Source: Teredinibacter franksiae
Lineage (GTDB): Bacteria; Pseudomonadota; Gammaproteobacteria; Pseudomonadales; Cellvibrionaceae
Direction of reading: 5' to 3'
Assembly: GCF_014218805.1 (NCBI RefSeq)
Contig: NZ_JACJUV010000001.1
Location: 2,058,501 to 2,122,500, forward strand
DNA length: 64,000 bases
Within the stretch, counting starts at the first letter, position 1; every line of letters begins with the position of its first letter. A program made the position numbers and the translations under genes. Shown in pieces: positions 37,856 through 47,270 of the stretch. The notes beneath the pieces are model-generated. The model worked only from the letters and a program-made list of their open reading frames with translations, was not told the origin of the DNA and did not search any database.

Positions 37856-38548
37856 ATGACTAAATTTCGACTTCTGATCAGCACTCTCTGCCTTACGCTG
37901 GTAAGCACACAGGCCTTTGCCAAAGAAAGAATTGTTGTTTTTCCCGCCTCTACTGACTTCCCTGCTGCAACATCTGAACTGAACATTGTAAACCAAACGC
38001 TGCTCGCCCAATTGAATACCAAGGATTACAAGGCCCTGCCAGTAACCTTTACCGACCCACGATCAATAGAGCTTATTGACTACCTAGTAGACAATACAGC
38101 CAGTGAATCGGACAAAGCTGACGTACGCAGAGAGTTTGTCGCCCAGCTAAAGGAGCAAGTTAACTTCACGTTCGCCATATTCACCTCTGTTATCAATCGA
38201 CCGGCAAAATTTAAACGAGGAAAAATCATCTGGGATGATACGCGCAAACACCTAGTTTTATCCGGCAGCTTAAAAACCCAATATCGCGGCGATATTACCG
38301 AGCAGCTTAATCAAGAGTCTATGACAGGAAAAGGCATGAAGGACGCAGACTATAATGCCCTTTCACTGAAATTAGATGTTTATGATTCTGAAGGAACGCT
38401 GATTGAAGTAAAAAAAATAGGTATTGCCGTACCCTACACTTTCGACACCAATAGAAAACAATTTAGAACAAAAAAGACATTATTTTTTGAAGAAAGAGAC
38501 CTGGAATTCCTGCAGAAAAACATTGCCAAAATACTGGAAAAACTTTAG
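37856..38548 (+). CDS. Secreted protein of unknown function
   Basis: 230 residues with a strong ribosome site (AGGAGAAGG) and a clear signal peptide (LLISTLCLTLVSTQAFA-KE). The mature part is a mixed alpha/beta domain beginning ERIVVFPASTDFPAAT. No family recognised; there is no cysteine pair or known catalytic motif. It is divergent from the putative barrel protein with about 120 bases between starts, which suggests shared control and a common envelope role (inference). Confidence 0.7.
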   Translation: MTKFRLLISTLCLTLVSTQAFAKERIVVFPASTDFPAATSELNIVNQTLLAQLNTKDYKALPVTFTDPRSIELIDYLVDNTASESDKADVRREFVAQLKEQVNFTFAIFTSVINRPAKFKRGKIIWDDTRKHLVLSGSLKTQYRGDITEQLNQESMTGKGMKDADYNALSLKLDVYDSEGTLIEVKKIGIAVPYTFDTNRKQFRTKKTLFFEERDLEFLQKNIAKILEKL

Positions 38549-38756
38549 TGCACCTATAACTATTAGGCATATCCGTAAATTGGCATCTGGTTTTTGCAAA
38601 ATAAATCGGCAAAAATTTCCTTCTACAGACTAAAGCCAATTCGCTTTGAGGGCATCGCGCCGGCGCATACGGTTTTGATTTTTACTCGATAAAAAGGCAT
38701 CCAAAACTATTCGTGCACATGCGTTCTTTTCTGTGTGTGTGTGCAATACTGGGAGA
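38549..38756. other. Region between the 37856 gene and repeat array 1
   Basis: About 208 bases with no supported gene. A TGTGTGTGTG run lies just before the array. Short open frames here run into the array and are not credible. Confidence 0.5.
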
Positions 38757-39056
38757 CGCCACTCCTGCCATGACGTGCATGGACGCACTAATGCAGCGGT
38801 TGCATAGATGCAATGGAGCTGCCCATGCGCCCGCGGCATACCGTCCATCCCGTCATCGCCACTCCTGCCATGACGTGCATGGACGCACTAATGCAGCGGT
38901 TGCATGGATGCAATGAAGCTGCCCATGCGCCCGCGGCATACCGTCCATCCCGTCATCGCCGCTCCTGCGCATGACGTGCATGGACGCACTAATGCAGCGG
39001 TTGCATGGATGCAATGGAGCTGCCCATGCGCCCGCGGCATACCGTCCATCCCTGGA
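38757..39056. repeat. Structured ~100-bp tandem repeat, array 1 (three units)
   Basis: Units start near 38757, 38857 and 38957. Each holds the same nested inverted repeats. In unit 3: GCCGC 38958-38962 with GCGGC 39034-39038; GCGCATG 38967-38973 with CATGCGC 39025-39031; hairpin GTGC/GCAC at 38976-38989; and GCAGC 38994-38998 with GCTGC 39019-39023 enclosing TTGCATGGATGCAA. Together they give a three-way junction. Units 1 and 2 read TGCCATGACG where unit 3 reads TGCGCATGACG. The array touches the pflB terminator. A related array is at 52038-52400. Confidence 0.93.
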
Positions 39057-39059
39057 CAT

Positions 39060-39086
39060 AAAAAAAGGAACCCAATTGGGTTCCTT
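39060..39086 (-). terminator. Terminator of pflB
   Basis: A 22-base perfect palindrome at 39065-39086 (GGAACCC with GGGTTCC) preceded by seven A at 39060-39066, read as a T-tract on the minus strand. It is 65 bases beyond the pflB stop, and the repeat array begins directly after it. Confidence 0.88.
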
Positions 39087-39151
39087 AAAATGAGATTATT
39101 GCGATCTCTTGTATCCAATGGGTTATTGCTAACCCGGGGTCATGGATTCTT

Positions 39152-41440
39152 TTACACGCAGCCGTGGAAAGTTCGGCTAATGACGTCTTGCTGCTGTTCT
39201 TTGGTTAACTTGTTAAAATTAACCGCGTAACCAGAAACACGTATCGTTAGCTGAGGATATTTCCCTGGATTCTCCATGGCATCCGTGAGCATTTCTCGGC
39301 TGAATATATTCACGTTAATGTGGTGACCAGCAGCGCCGAAGTAACCGTCGAGTAGACCAACCAAGTTGTGGATCTTGTCGTTAGCGGCATCACCCAAACC
39401 GTTGGGTACCATGCTCATGGTGTAGGAGATACCATCTTCCGCATCACAGTAAGGAAGCTTGGAAACACTCAGCAGAGAAGCTAAAGCACCGCTAGTATCG
39501 CGACCGTGCATGGGGTTTGCTCCGGGAGCGAAAGGTTCGCCAGCGCGTCGACCATCTGGGGTGTTACCTGTTTTCTTACCGTAAACAACGTTAGATGTAA
39601 TAGTAAGAACCGACTGAGTGGGCTCCGCATCGCGGTAAGCAGGGGTTTCGCGCACAAGTTCCATAAAGCGGGACACAACGTCTACTGCAATCTGGTCTAC
39701 ACGATCGTCATTGTTGCCATACTTAGGAAAATCACCTTCAATTTCGTAATCTTCTACTAAACCACTCTCGCCAAGAACCGGCTTCACTTTGGCGTACTTC
39801 ATAGCGCTGAGTGAGTCTGCAACAATCGATAAGCCCGCAATACCACACGCCAAGGTGCGATGAACATCGCGGTCATGTAAGGCCATCATCGGTGTTTCGT
39901 AGGCATACTTGTCGTGCATGAAGTGAATAATATTCAGTGCACCCACATAGGTTTTTGCTAACCAAGACATGTAGTCGTCGAAACGCGCCATTACCTTGTC
40001 GTAATCTAGGTACTCGTCGTCCAACACCTCAGCTTTAGGGCCTACCTGTAAACCAGACTTTTCATCAATACCACCGTTAATGGCGTAAAGCATCGTCTTG
40101 GCGAGGTTTGCACGGGCGCCGAAAAACTGCATTTGCTTACCGATAGGCATAGCCGATACGCAACAGGCAATACCGTAATCGTCGCTGAACCTCTCGCGCA
40201 TTAGGTCGTCGTTTTCGTACTGAATAGACGATGTATCGATAGACACCTTCGCACAGTAATTTTTGAAGCCCTTTGGCAGTTTTTCAGACCAAAGCACCGT
40301 CAGATTGGGCTCTGGTGCTGGCCCCAAGTTGTAGAGGGTTTGCAGGATACGGAACGACGTTTTTGTCACCAATGAGCGTCCATCTTTACCCATACCGGCA
40401 ATAGATTCGGTTACCCAGGTGGGGTCACCGGAAAACAGCTCATCATATTCTGGGGTACGCAGGAAGCGAACAAGACGTAACTTAATGACCAAGTCGTCAA
40501 TCATCTCTTGGGCGTCGGCTTCGGTAATACGGCCGGCGTCGATGTCGCGCTGCATGTAGATATCAAGGAAGGTAGTGGTTCTACCAAAACTCATAGCGGC
40601 GCCATTCTGAGACTTAACCGCAGCAAGGTAAGCAAAGTAAGTCCACTGCACAGCTTCGCGTGCGCTGACGGCAGGACGGCTGATATCACAACCGTAACTG
40701 GCGGCCATTACTTTAATTTCTTCTAAGGCACGAACCTGCTCAGAGAGTTCTTCACGCAGACGAATTGTTTTCTCGTCGAGAGCCCAGCTCTCGGTTTCCA
40801 CCTTTTCGGCCTTCTTGTCTTTTACCAGAAAGTCGATACCGTAGAGTGCTACACGACGGTAGTCGCCGATAATACGACCACGACCGTAGGCGTCGGGCAG
40901 ACCGGTAATTACGCCCACTTTACGGCACTTCAGAATTTCGGGGGTATAAGCATCGAAAACGCCGTTGTTGTGGGTTTTACGGTATTTCGAGAACGTTTCG
41001 AGAACGGCTGGGTTCAAAGGCTTACCGTAGGTATCACAGGACGCCTGCACCATACGAATACCACCAAGGGGCACAATAGCGCGCTTGAGTGGTGCGTCGG
41101 TTTGCAAGCCAACAATCGTTTCCAGCTCCGCGTTTATATAACCGGGCTTGTGCGCGGTTACGCCTGCTGGAATATCGGCATCAATTTCTAGGGGACCACC
41201 CGCTTCCTGCTCTTTTTTCAGCAGCTCTAGCGTTTCTGCCCACAGTTGCTCTGTTCGGAAGGTTGGGCCGGAAAGAAAGGCATCATCGCCTGCATAGGGG
41301 GTATAGTTTTTCTGGATAAAGTCGCGTACGTCTACGTTTTCCTGCCAATTGCCGGGAGCAAAATTCTCCCAAGGGTTGGCCGCTGACATGTCAACGCTTT
41401 TGGCTGTTTCTTTGTTGGGAATTTCCGCTTTGATATTCAT
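39152..41440 (-). CDS. pflB: Pyruvate formate-lyase
   Basis: 762 residues, as for E. coli PflB (760). It cleaves pyruvate with CoA to acetyl-CoA and formate in anaerobiosis. The catalytic pair Cys426-Cys427 lies in [21 protein letters not shown], and the glycyl radical is Gly737 in [11 protein letters not shown]. It is monocistronic here, with its own terminator; pflA is elsewhere. It implies fermentative capacity or life at low oxygen. Confidence 0.97.
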   Translation of the reverse strand: MNIKAEIPNKETAKSVDMSAANPWENFAPGNWQENVDVRDFIQKNYTPYAGDDAFLSGPTFRTEQLWAETLELLKKEQEAGGPLEIDADIPAGVTAHKPGYINAELETIVGLQTDAPLKRAIVPLGGIRMVQASCDTYGKPLNPAVLETFSKYRKTHNNGVFDAYTPEILKCRKVGVITGLPDAYGRGRIIGDYRRVALYGIDFLVKDKKAEKVETESWALDEKTIRLREELSEQVRALEEIKVMAASYGCDISRPAVSAREAVQWTYFAYLAAVKSQNGAAMSFGRTTTFLDIYMQRDIDAGRITEADAQEMIDDLVIKLRLVRFLRTPEYDELFSGDPTWVTESIAGMGKDGRSLVTKTSFRILQTLYNLGPAPEPNLTVLWSEKLPKGFKNYCAKVSIDTSSIQYENDDLMRERFSDDYGIACCVSAMPIGKQMQFFGARANLAKTMLYAINGGIDEKSGLQVGPKAEVLDDEYLDYDKVMARFDDYMSWLAKTYVGALNIIHFMHDKYAYETPMMALHDRDVHRTLACGIAGLSIVADSLSAMKYAKVKPVLGESGLVEDYEIEGDFPKYGNNDDRVDQIAVDVVSRFMELVRETPAYRDAEPTQSVLTITSNVVYGKKTGNTPDGRRAGEPFAPGANPMHGRDTSGALASLLSVSKLPYCDAEDGISYTMSMVPNGLGDAANDKIHNLVGLLDGYFGAAGHHINVNIFSREMLTDAMENPGKYPQLTIRVSGYAVNFNKLTKEQQQDVISRTFHGCV

Positions 41441-41908
41441 GGAAGCCTCGCTAAATCGCCTTGCCTTTTGGGCTTGGTCGATTCTTCTAAAAGTTATGCC
41501 TGAAGTACAGACGCTAAATTAAAACACTATTCCAAAAACTGTCTCTGCCTACACCTTGTGTTTCTTCGGTGGATTCAAATAATGAGCACGGGGTAACGGC
41601 TTATTTGGCAAGGAGTCGAAGAACTCACATACAGCTCGACGGGAACAATTTCCGGGAATTCGTAAGTCGATATGAACATTGTACGCCTCTTAACTCAGTA
41701 AAATTTGATACAGAACAAGTGGCGTTAGGGTACAGAGTCTTGCAATCACTTTGGTGAATACTGGTTATAAAAAACATTCCTGTATTTAATTGGACAGCTT
41801 AAAGAATGCTCTAAAAACTGCTTTTTTTGTGCAGGTGCAGCATTTTTTCGCCGCCAATATTACGCCCAGGCCCCACTAGGAGCTCACCTACCCTGTAAAA
41901 ATACTAGC
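41441..41908. other. Intergenic region upstream of pflB
   Basis: 468 bases without a convincing gene. A 62-codon frame on the plus strand (41569-41757) has no ribosome site or recognisable product. It contains the FNR-like site listed separately and several T-rich runs near 41830-41860. Confidence 0.5.
41705..41718. promoter_or_regulatory. FNR/Anr-like site upstream of pflB
   Basis: TTGATACAGAACAA matches the FNR consensus TTGATNNNNATCAA with one mismatch. It is 265 bases before the pflB start, so it would need a distal promoter. pfl operons are classic FNR targets. Confidence 0.35.
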
Positions 41909-43687
41909 CTACTTTTCCGGGGGCGGGGCAACACGTAAGACTTCGGCAAGCGTGGTTTTCCCCTGCGCAATCTTCTGCGCACCCGATAAACGCAACGTAC
42001 GCATACCTTCGCGCATGGCCTGCTGGCGCATAGCGAGTAAATCTACATCGTCGCGAATATAGGCCTGTACAGATTCCGAGAGGCCCAAAATCTCATAGAT
42101 ACCCTGACGCCCAAGATAGCCCGTATTTCGACACTCTAAACAGCCTTCAGGTTCGTATATTTTTTCTGGCTTGGCCACCTTCCACGGCTTTATCAGCATA
42201 TCCCAATCGCTATTGCTAATGGTCGACTCGGTTTTACAGTGCTGGCATAAAGTGCGCACAAGACGCTGTGCCATTACCCCCAGCACCGTAGATTTAAGAA
42301 GATAACTGGGCACACCTAAGTCTAGCAGACGGGTTATAGCGGCGGAGGCGTCGTTGGTATGCAGCGTAGAAAGTACCAAATGCCCTGTAAGTGCAGCCTG
42401 TACCGCCATTTGCGCTGTTTCTCTGTCGCGAATCTCGCCCACCATAATAATATCTGGGTCCTGTCGCATAAGCGTGCGAATACCGGAGGCAAAATCGAAA
42501 TCAATATTGTGCTGCACTTGGGTCTGATTAAAAGCTTCTTCCACCATTTCAATAGGGTCTTCAATGGTGGAAACATTTACCTGCTCAGTCGCCAGCGCCC
42601 GCAGAGAAGAATAGAGGGTGGTCGTCTTGCCCGAACCAGTAGGGCCCGTTACCAGTAATATGCCATGAGGCCTTTCGGTCATGCTATGCCAGCGTTTATA
42701 GTCTTCGCCCATCAAGCCCAGCTCTTCGAACGTTCGAAACAGCACATCCGGGTCGAAGATACGCATCACCATCTTTTCACCAAACGCCGTTGGTAAGGTT
42801 GATAGACGCAATTCCGCTTCCATGCCATTTGGGCGTTTGGTTTTCAGGCGTCCGTCCTGAGGCTTGCGCTTCTCTGCTACATTCATGCGCCCTAGGATTT
42901 TTAATCGACTGACAATAGCGGTGGCTACGTTTGCCGGAAATTCATAGATACTGTGCAGCACCCCATCAATGCGAAAACGCATGCGTGAAATTTCCCGGCG
43001 CGGCTCAATATGAATATCACTGGCGCGCTGATCGAAGGCATATTGCAATAACCAATCCACAATATTAACCACATGCTGGTCGTTGGCTTCGGGGTCTTTT
43101 AGCTTCCCTAGCTCTAGTAGCTGCTCAAAGTTGGTCGCACCCGACGCTTTATTACCGCCGCCATCTTCTGCACCGGATACCGATTTCGCCAGCGAATAGA
43201 ACTCAACACGGTAGCGCTCAACATCCGACGGCAGCGCAAAAACCTTTTTTATCGGTTGACGAACAGTTTGCTCTAACTGTGATTCCCAATCGGAAATATA
43301 CGGCTGGGTAACCGCTACGGTGACACTCTCAGCATTCATGCCCACACACAGCAGACCATGGCGCTTAGCAAACTGATACGACATCACGTCGGCCACCAAC
43401 GCGACGGGCACTTTCATGGGGTCGATATGAAACTGGCTCATGCCACACTTTTCGGCCATCCACTGGGCAAGGTGTATTTCGTCGAGCGTTTTCCCCGGTG
43501 TACGTAAATCCTCCAAAGACTGCTGAGCAATATAGGAAAGTGGGTGCATCAGGGTTTGTTCGCGGGTACGGTGAGCACCCATTAACACGTTAGCGTCTTC
43601 TTTTTGGATAACACCTTCATCAACAAGGTCGAGCAAGAGGGTTCGCAGGTCTAATGCACGTTCTGGTACAAAATCAGATTTCATCAC
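41909..43687 (-). CDS. Orphan GspE/PilB-type secretion ATPase
   Basis: 592 residues. An MshEN-like N-terminal domain (about 1-165) precedes the ATPase with Walker A GPTGSGKTT (348-356), Asp box, Walker B IMVGEIRDRETAQ and His box LVLSTLHTNDA. A zinc-binding pair CQHC...CLEC lies near residues 490-525, as in GspE and PilB. Such ATPases drive type II secretion or type IV pilus assembly. No inner-membrane, pilin or secretin gene is nearby, so its partner machine is unknown. Confidence 0.88.
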   Translation of the reverse strand: MMKSDFVPERALDLRTLLLDLVDEGVIQKEDANVLMGAHRTREQTLMHPLSYIAQQSLEDLRTPGKTLDEIHLAQWMAEKCGMSQFHIDPMKVPVALVADVMSYQFAKRHGLLCVGMNAESVTVAVTQPYISDWESQLEQTVRQPIKKVFALPSDVERYRVEFYSLAKSVSGAEDGGGNKASGATNFEQLLELGKLKDPEANDQHVVNIVDWLLQYAFDQRASDIHIEPRREISRMRFRIDGVLHSIYEFPANVATAIVSRLKILGRMNVAEKRKPQDGRLKTKRPNGMEAELRLSTLPTAFGEKMVMRIFDPDVLFRTFEELGLMGEDYKRWHSMTERPHGILLVTGPTGSGKTTTLYSSLRALATEQVNVSTIEDPIEMVEEAFNQTQVQHNIDFDFASGIRTLMRQDPDIIMVGEIRDRETAQMAVQAALTGHLVLSTLHTNDASAAITRLLDLGVPSYLLKSTVLGVMAQRLVRTLCQHCKTESTISNSDWDMLIKPWKVAKPEKIYEPEGCLECRNTGYLGRQGIYEILGLSESVQAYIRDDVDLLAMRQQAMREGMRTLRLSGAQKIAQGKTTLAEVLRVAPPPEK

Positions 43688-43764
43688 TTAGCCATTAATG
43701 ATCATTTGAGAGGATTGTAGCCCTTTTTAAACCGATTCTTAAAACAGGAGTGGCTGATAACGCC

Positions 43765-44571
43765 ATGGACATCACCTTTTACACCGTAGACGCATTCGCC
43801 GACAGACCTTTTTGCGGAAACCCTGCCGCCGTTATGGTGCTGGAAAACGGGCTAACCGAAGTACAGATGCAAGCCATCGCAGCGGAAATAAATTTATCTG
43901 AAACCGCGTTTGTGGTTGCCAGGGGTTCATCGGCAAACGAATACGGTATCCGCTGGTTCACCCCCACGGCAGAAGTAGATCTGTGCGGCCACGCCACCTT
44001 GGCATCAGCTCATGTATTATTCAAACATTACGGCGTAAAAACCCAGCGTATTATCTTTCACTCCGCCAGCGGCCCCTTGCCCACTGAAATAAACAAACAA
44101 CAATTACTGGAGCTGGATTTCCCCGCCAACCCCACCAGCGTTATCGCCACTCCAGCCGCACTGGTAGAGGCGCTTGGCATTGAACCACTGCAGGTGCGTA
44201 TTGGCGGCCCGCGCATGTTGGTGGTTGTAGCGTCTTCCGAAATCGTTGCCCAAGTAACGCCAAATTTCGCCAAGCTCGGCGATCTAGAGCAGCGGGGTAT
44301 CTGTGTTACAGCGCCCGGTACCGACCGCCACAGTAACTACGACTTTGTCTGCCGCTACTTTGCTCCCGCTATCGGTATTCCCGAAGACCCGGTTACCGGG
44401 TCCGCTTACACAGCCCTTGTGCCATACTACGCCCAAACCCTGAATAAAATGGCATTATCCGCCCGTCAGTTGTCTGCTCGCGGTGGCGACCTCTCCCTAT
44501 CTCTGGAGGGCAATCGCGTAAAGATCGCAGGAAAAGCCATAACCGTTTCCAAAGGCTGCTTTTATTTATGA
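43765..44571 (+). CDS. PhzF-family isomerase-like protein
   Basis: 268 residues from the ATG at 43765; a GTG at 43750 overlaps the AGGAG motif itself and is less likely. Family motifs are TVDAFADRPFCGNPAAVMVL at the start, NLSETAF (general acid Glu), RWFTPTAEVDLCGHATLA, and EDPVTGSAYTAL. PhzF proteins are epimerase/isomerase folds acting on small acids; the substrate here is unknown. Its TGA overlaps the argE ATG by 4 bases. Confidence 0.88.
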   Translation: MDITFYTVDAFADRPFCGNPAAVMVLENGLTEVQMQAIAAEINLSETAFVVARGSSANEYGIRWFTPTAEVDLCGHATLASAHVLFKHYGVKTQRIIFHSASGPLPTEINKQQLLELDFPANPTSVIATPAALVEALGIEPLQVRIGGPRMLVVVASSEIVAQVTPNFAKLGDLEQRGICVTAPGTDRHSNYDFVCRYFAPAIGIPEDPVTGSAYTALVPYYAQTLNKMALSARQLSARGGDLSLSLEGNRVKIAGKAITVSKGCFYL

Positions 44572-45716
44572 TCGATACCCGGCTGTTTACCCACAGGCTA
44601 AGCCAACTTATTGCCCAGCCCTCTGTGAGCTGCACCTCCCCGAAACTGGATATGAGCAATCGCGGTGTTGTCGAGCTGCTGGCCAGTTGGCTAAAACCTT
44701 TAGGCTTTCACATTGAACTAATGGACGTAGCCGAGGGCAAAGTTAACCTTATTGCCACCCTTGGTAGCGGGCCAGGCGGGCTGGTACTGTCCGGTCATAC
44801 CGATACCGTACCCTGCAACCCCGAACGCTGGCAGCAGGACCCATTTGCACTTACCGAGCGCAACAACCGTTATTACGGTTTGGGCGCCACCGATATGAAA
44901 GGTTTTTTCCCGGTGGTACTCGCCGCCATAGACGGCCTTGGCGACGAGCTAAAAAAGCTCCGGCAACCACTTATTGTACTGGCGACCTCCGACGAAGAGT
45001 CGTCCATGAACGGTGCGCGTGCGCTCGCCGCCGCTGGCCGCCCGAAGGCCCGTTATGCAGTTATTGGTGAGCCCACCAACATGAAACCGATCCGTATGCA
45101 CAAAGGCATAATGATGGAGGCCGTTCGCATACAAGGTCTAGCCGGGCATTCCTCAGACCCCAGCCTGGGCCACAACGCACTGGATGCCATGCACGAGGTG
45201 TTAAGTGAGCTGATTACATTCAGGCGCGACCTGAAAGCCCACTATGACAACCCCGGTTTTGCCGTAAATTTTCCAACCCTTAACTTGGGCCATATTCACG
45301 GCGGCGACAACCCCAACCGAATCTGCGGCCACTGTGAGCTGCATTTCGATTTGCGCCCACTACCAGGCATGAATATCGATGAACTGCGCGGCAACCTATT
45401 ACAGCGTCTGCAGCCGGTAGCGGACAAATTCCACACGCCGCTGCAGCTCGAAAGCCTCATTGAGGGCATAGATGCCTATGAGGAGCCCCAGCAAAGCGAG
45501 CTGGTGGCGCTTGCGGAAAAGCTTACTGGCCACAAAGCCGAGTCTGTTGCGTTTGCCACGGAAGCCCCCCTTCTACAAAACCTTGGCATGCAAACACTGG
45601 TTATGGGCCCCGGTTCTATCGATCAGGCCCACCAGCCAAACGAATACATTGAAATAAACCAAATTGCGCCTGCGGTAAATATTGTGCGCTCGCTTATTCG
45701 CGATCTTTGTTTTTAA
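44568..45716 (+). CDS. argE: Acetylornithine deacetylase
   Basis: 382 residues, M20 metallopeptidase family, E. coli ArgE length. It makes ornithine from N-acetylornithine. Metal-ligand motifs are LSGHTDTVP (His), LGATDMKGF (Asp), DEESSMNGA (Glu), and a late GPGSIDQAHQPNEY (His). Its dimerisation domain lies between. The pairing with argA 39 bases downstream supports the assignment over DapE. Confidence 0.92.
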   Translation: MIDTRLFTHRLSQLIAQPSVSCTSPKLDMSNRGVVELLASWLKPLGFHIELMDVAEGKVNLIATLGSGPGGLVLSGHTDTVPCNPERWQQDPFALTERNNRYYGLGATDMKGFFPVVLAAIDGLGDELKKLRQPLIVLATSDEESSMNGARALAAAGRPKARYAVIGEPTNMKPIRMHKGIMMEAVRIQGLAGHSSDPSLGHNALDAMHEVLSELITFRRDLKAHYDNPGFAVNFPTLNLGHIHGGDNPNRICGHCELHFDLRPLPGMNIDELRGNLLQRLQPVADKFHTPLQLESLIEGIDAYEEPQQSELVALAEKLTGHKAESVAFATEAPLLQNLGMQTLVMGPGSIDQAHQPNEYIEINQIAPAVNIVRSLIRDLCF

Positions 45717-45755
45717 CCCTATAATCCCTCATAAAATGCACTTTGGATCTCTCCC

Positions 45756-47081
45756 GTGACAGAACAAGCCGACCAATACATTAGCTGGTTTCGACATGCC
45801 TCGCCGTACATCAACAACCACAGGGGTAAGACCTTTGTGGTGATGCTCCCCGGCGATTGCCTAGAATCCGACAATTTCCCCAATATTATTAGCGACTTGG
45901 CACTACTGAACAGCCTCGGTGTAAAACTGGTTGTGGTGCACGGCGCGCGTAAACAAATTGAACGCCAACTGGCGATATCCGGGGTAAAACCCCAATTCCA
46001 TCAAGGTGTGCGTATCACCGCACGAGAACATCTCGTCGATGTGATGAAAGCGATAGGCGAAACACGCTTCACCATTGAAGCTGCGTTTTCCTGTGGTTTA
46101 CCTGAATCGCCAATGTATGGTGCCAAGATTCGTGTACGCAGTGGTAATTTCGTGACCGCGATGCCACGGGGAATTATCGACGGAGTGGATTTCCAACTCA
46201 CCGGCAAAATGCGCAGCGCCGATGCCGAGGCCATAAAAAAACTCTTGGACGATAACAGTCTCGCACTAGTATCCCCGCTGGGCTATTCCCTTACCGGCGA
46301 GGCTTTTAATCTTAGCTTTGCCGACGTTGCTACCCACATCGCCACCGCTATCGGTGCCGACAAGCTTATCGCCTACAACGACGATGGCCCCATTTTCGAT
46401 AAACGAAACCAGCAGTACCGAGAACTCACCCTGTTGCAGTGTGAGCGTTTCTTGGTGGAACAGCAGCATCACACCCTATCGAACACTTATTTCGCCCTGC
46501 GCGCCTGCTACAAAGCTTGTGATGGCGGCGTGGCTCGTGCCCATGTCGTGTCGGCCGGGGAAGACGGTGCTTTATTGAAGGAGCTGTATACGCGCGATGG
46601 CTCTGGCACCATGGTCTACCGCGACAGCTACGAAACCATTCGTCGTGCCCGCATAGAAGATGTGGTGGGTATTCTTAACTTGATCGAGCCACTCGAACAA
46701 AAGGGCATTTTGGTCAAACGTTCTCGCGAGCTGCTGGAAACCGAAATTGGCTTTTTCACCGTTATGGAAAAAGACAATCTGATCATTGGCTGTGCGGCCC
46801 TCTACCCCATAGCGGACTCCAACGCCGGCGAACTCGCCTGCGTCACCATCCACCGCGACTATCAAGGTGGCGGGCGGGCGGCGAAACTGCTTACCCACAT
46901 TGAGCGCCACGCACTCAAACTTAAGATGAAGCGCCTGTTCGCTCTCACCACGCAAACCGCCCATTGGTTTATCGAACAGGGTTTTAGTGAAAGCCAGGTG
47001 GAACAACTTCCCGGTGAGCGTAAAGAACTATACAATTTTCAGCGCAATTCCAAAGTTCTGGAAAAATCGATCAAATCCTAA
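45756..47081 (+). CDS. argA: N-acetylglutamate synthase
   Basis: 441 residues with a GTG start. It carries out the first, arginine-inhibited step of arginine synthesis. An amino-acid-kinase-like domain (about 1-290, with VVVHGARKQIERQL) is joined to a C-terminal GNAT domain (about 295-435, with acetyl-CoA loop YQGGGRAAKLLTHIE and EQGFSESQVEQLP). It follows argE in the same direction; a linear pathway with argE present suggests non-cyclic arginine synthesis. Confidence 0.95.
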   Translation: MTEQADQYISWFRHASPYINNHRGKTFVVMLPGDCLESDNFPNIISDLALLNSLGVKLVVVHGARKQIERQLAISGVKPQFHQGVRITAREHLVDVMKAIGETRFTIEAAFSCGLPESPMYGAKIRVRSGNFVTAMPRGIIDGVDFQLTGKMRSADAEAIKKLLDDNSLALVSPLGYSLTGEAFNLSFADVATHIATAIGADKLIAYNDDGPIFDKRNQQYRELTLLQCERFLVEQQHHTLSNTYFALRACYKACDGGVARAHVVSAGEDGALLKELYTRDGSGTMVYRDSYETIRRARIEDVVGILNLIEPLEQKGILVKRSRELLETEIGFFTVMEKDNLIIGCAALYPIADSNAGELACVTIHRDYQGGGRAAKLLTHIERHALKLKMKRLFALTTQTAHWFIEQGFSESQVEQLPGERKELYNFQRNSKVLEKSIKS

Positions 47082-47270
47082 TGCTAGCCGGTATCCACCG
47101 GCTAAAACCTCTCATATCTCACTCACAACCCACCCGCAACCCGCGTGCCCCCAACCGCATTTCGGCAGACTGTTCATTTTTTGCCTAAACTTCTTTAATA
47201 AACTACTGAGCTCAGTTGAGTTTCTCAATTGCATTCCAATTTAATAAGCGTAACGACTCGGCAACATCCT

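Noticed and set aside
38713..39230. Overlapping short reading frames on both strands across repeat array 1
   Set aside because: They arise from the repeat itself; the unit is about 100 bp, so the frame shifts each copy, and none has a ribosome site.
41569..41757. 62-codon frame upstream of pflB
   Set aside because: No ribosome site, no recognisable product, and it lies across a likely regulatory region.
47083..47104. Hairpin after argA as a terminator
   Set aside because: The stem TAGCCGG/CCGGCTA is followed by AAAACC and no T-tract.
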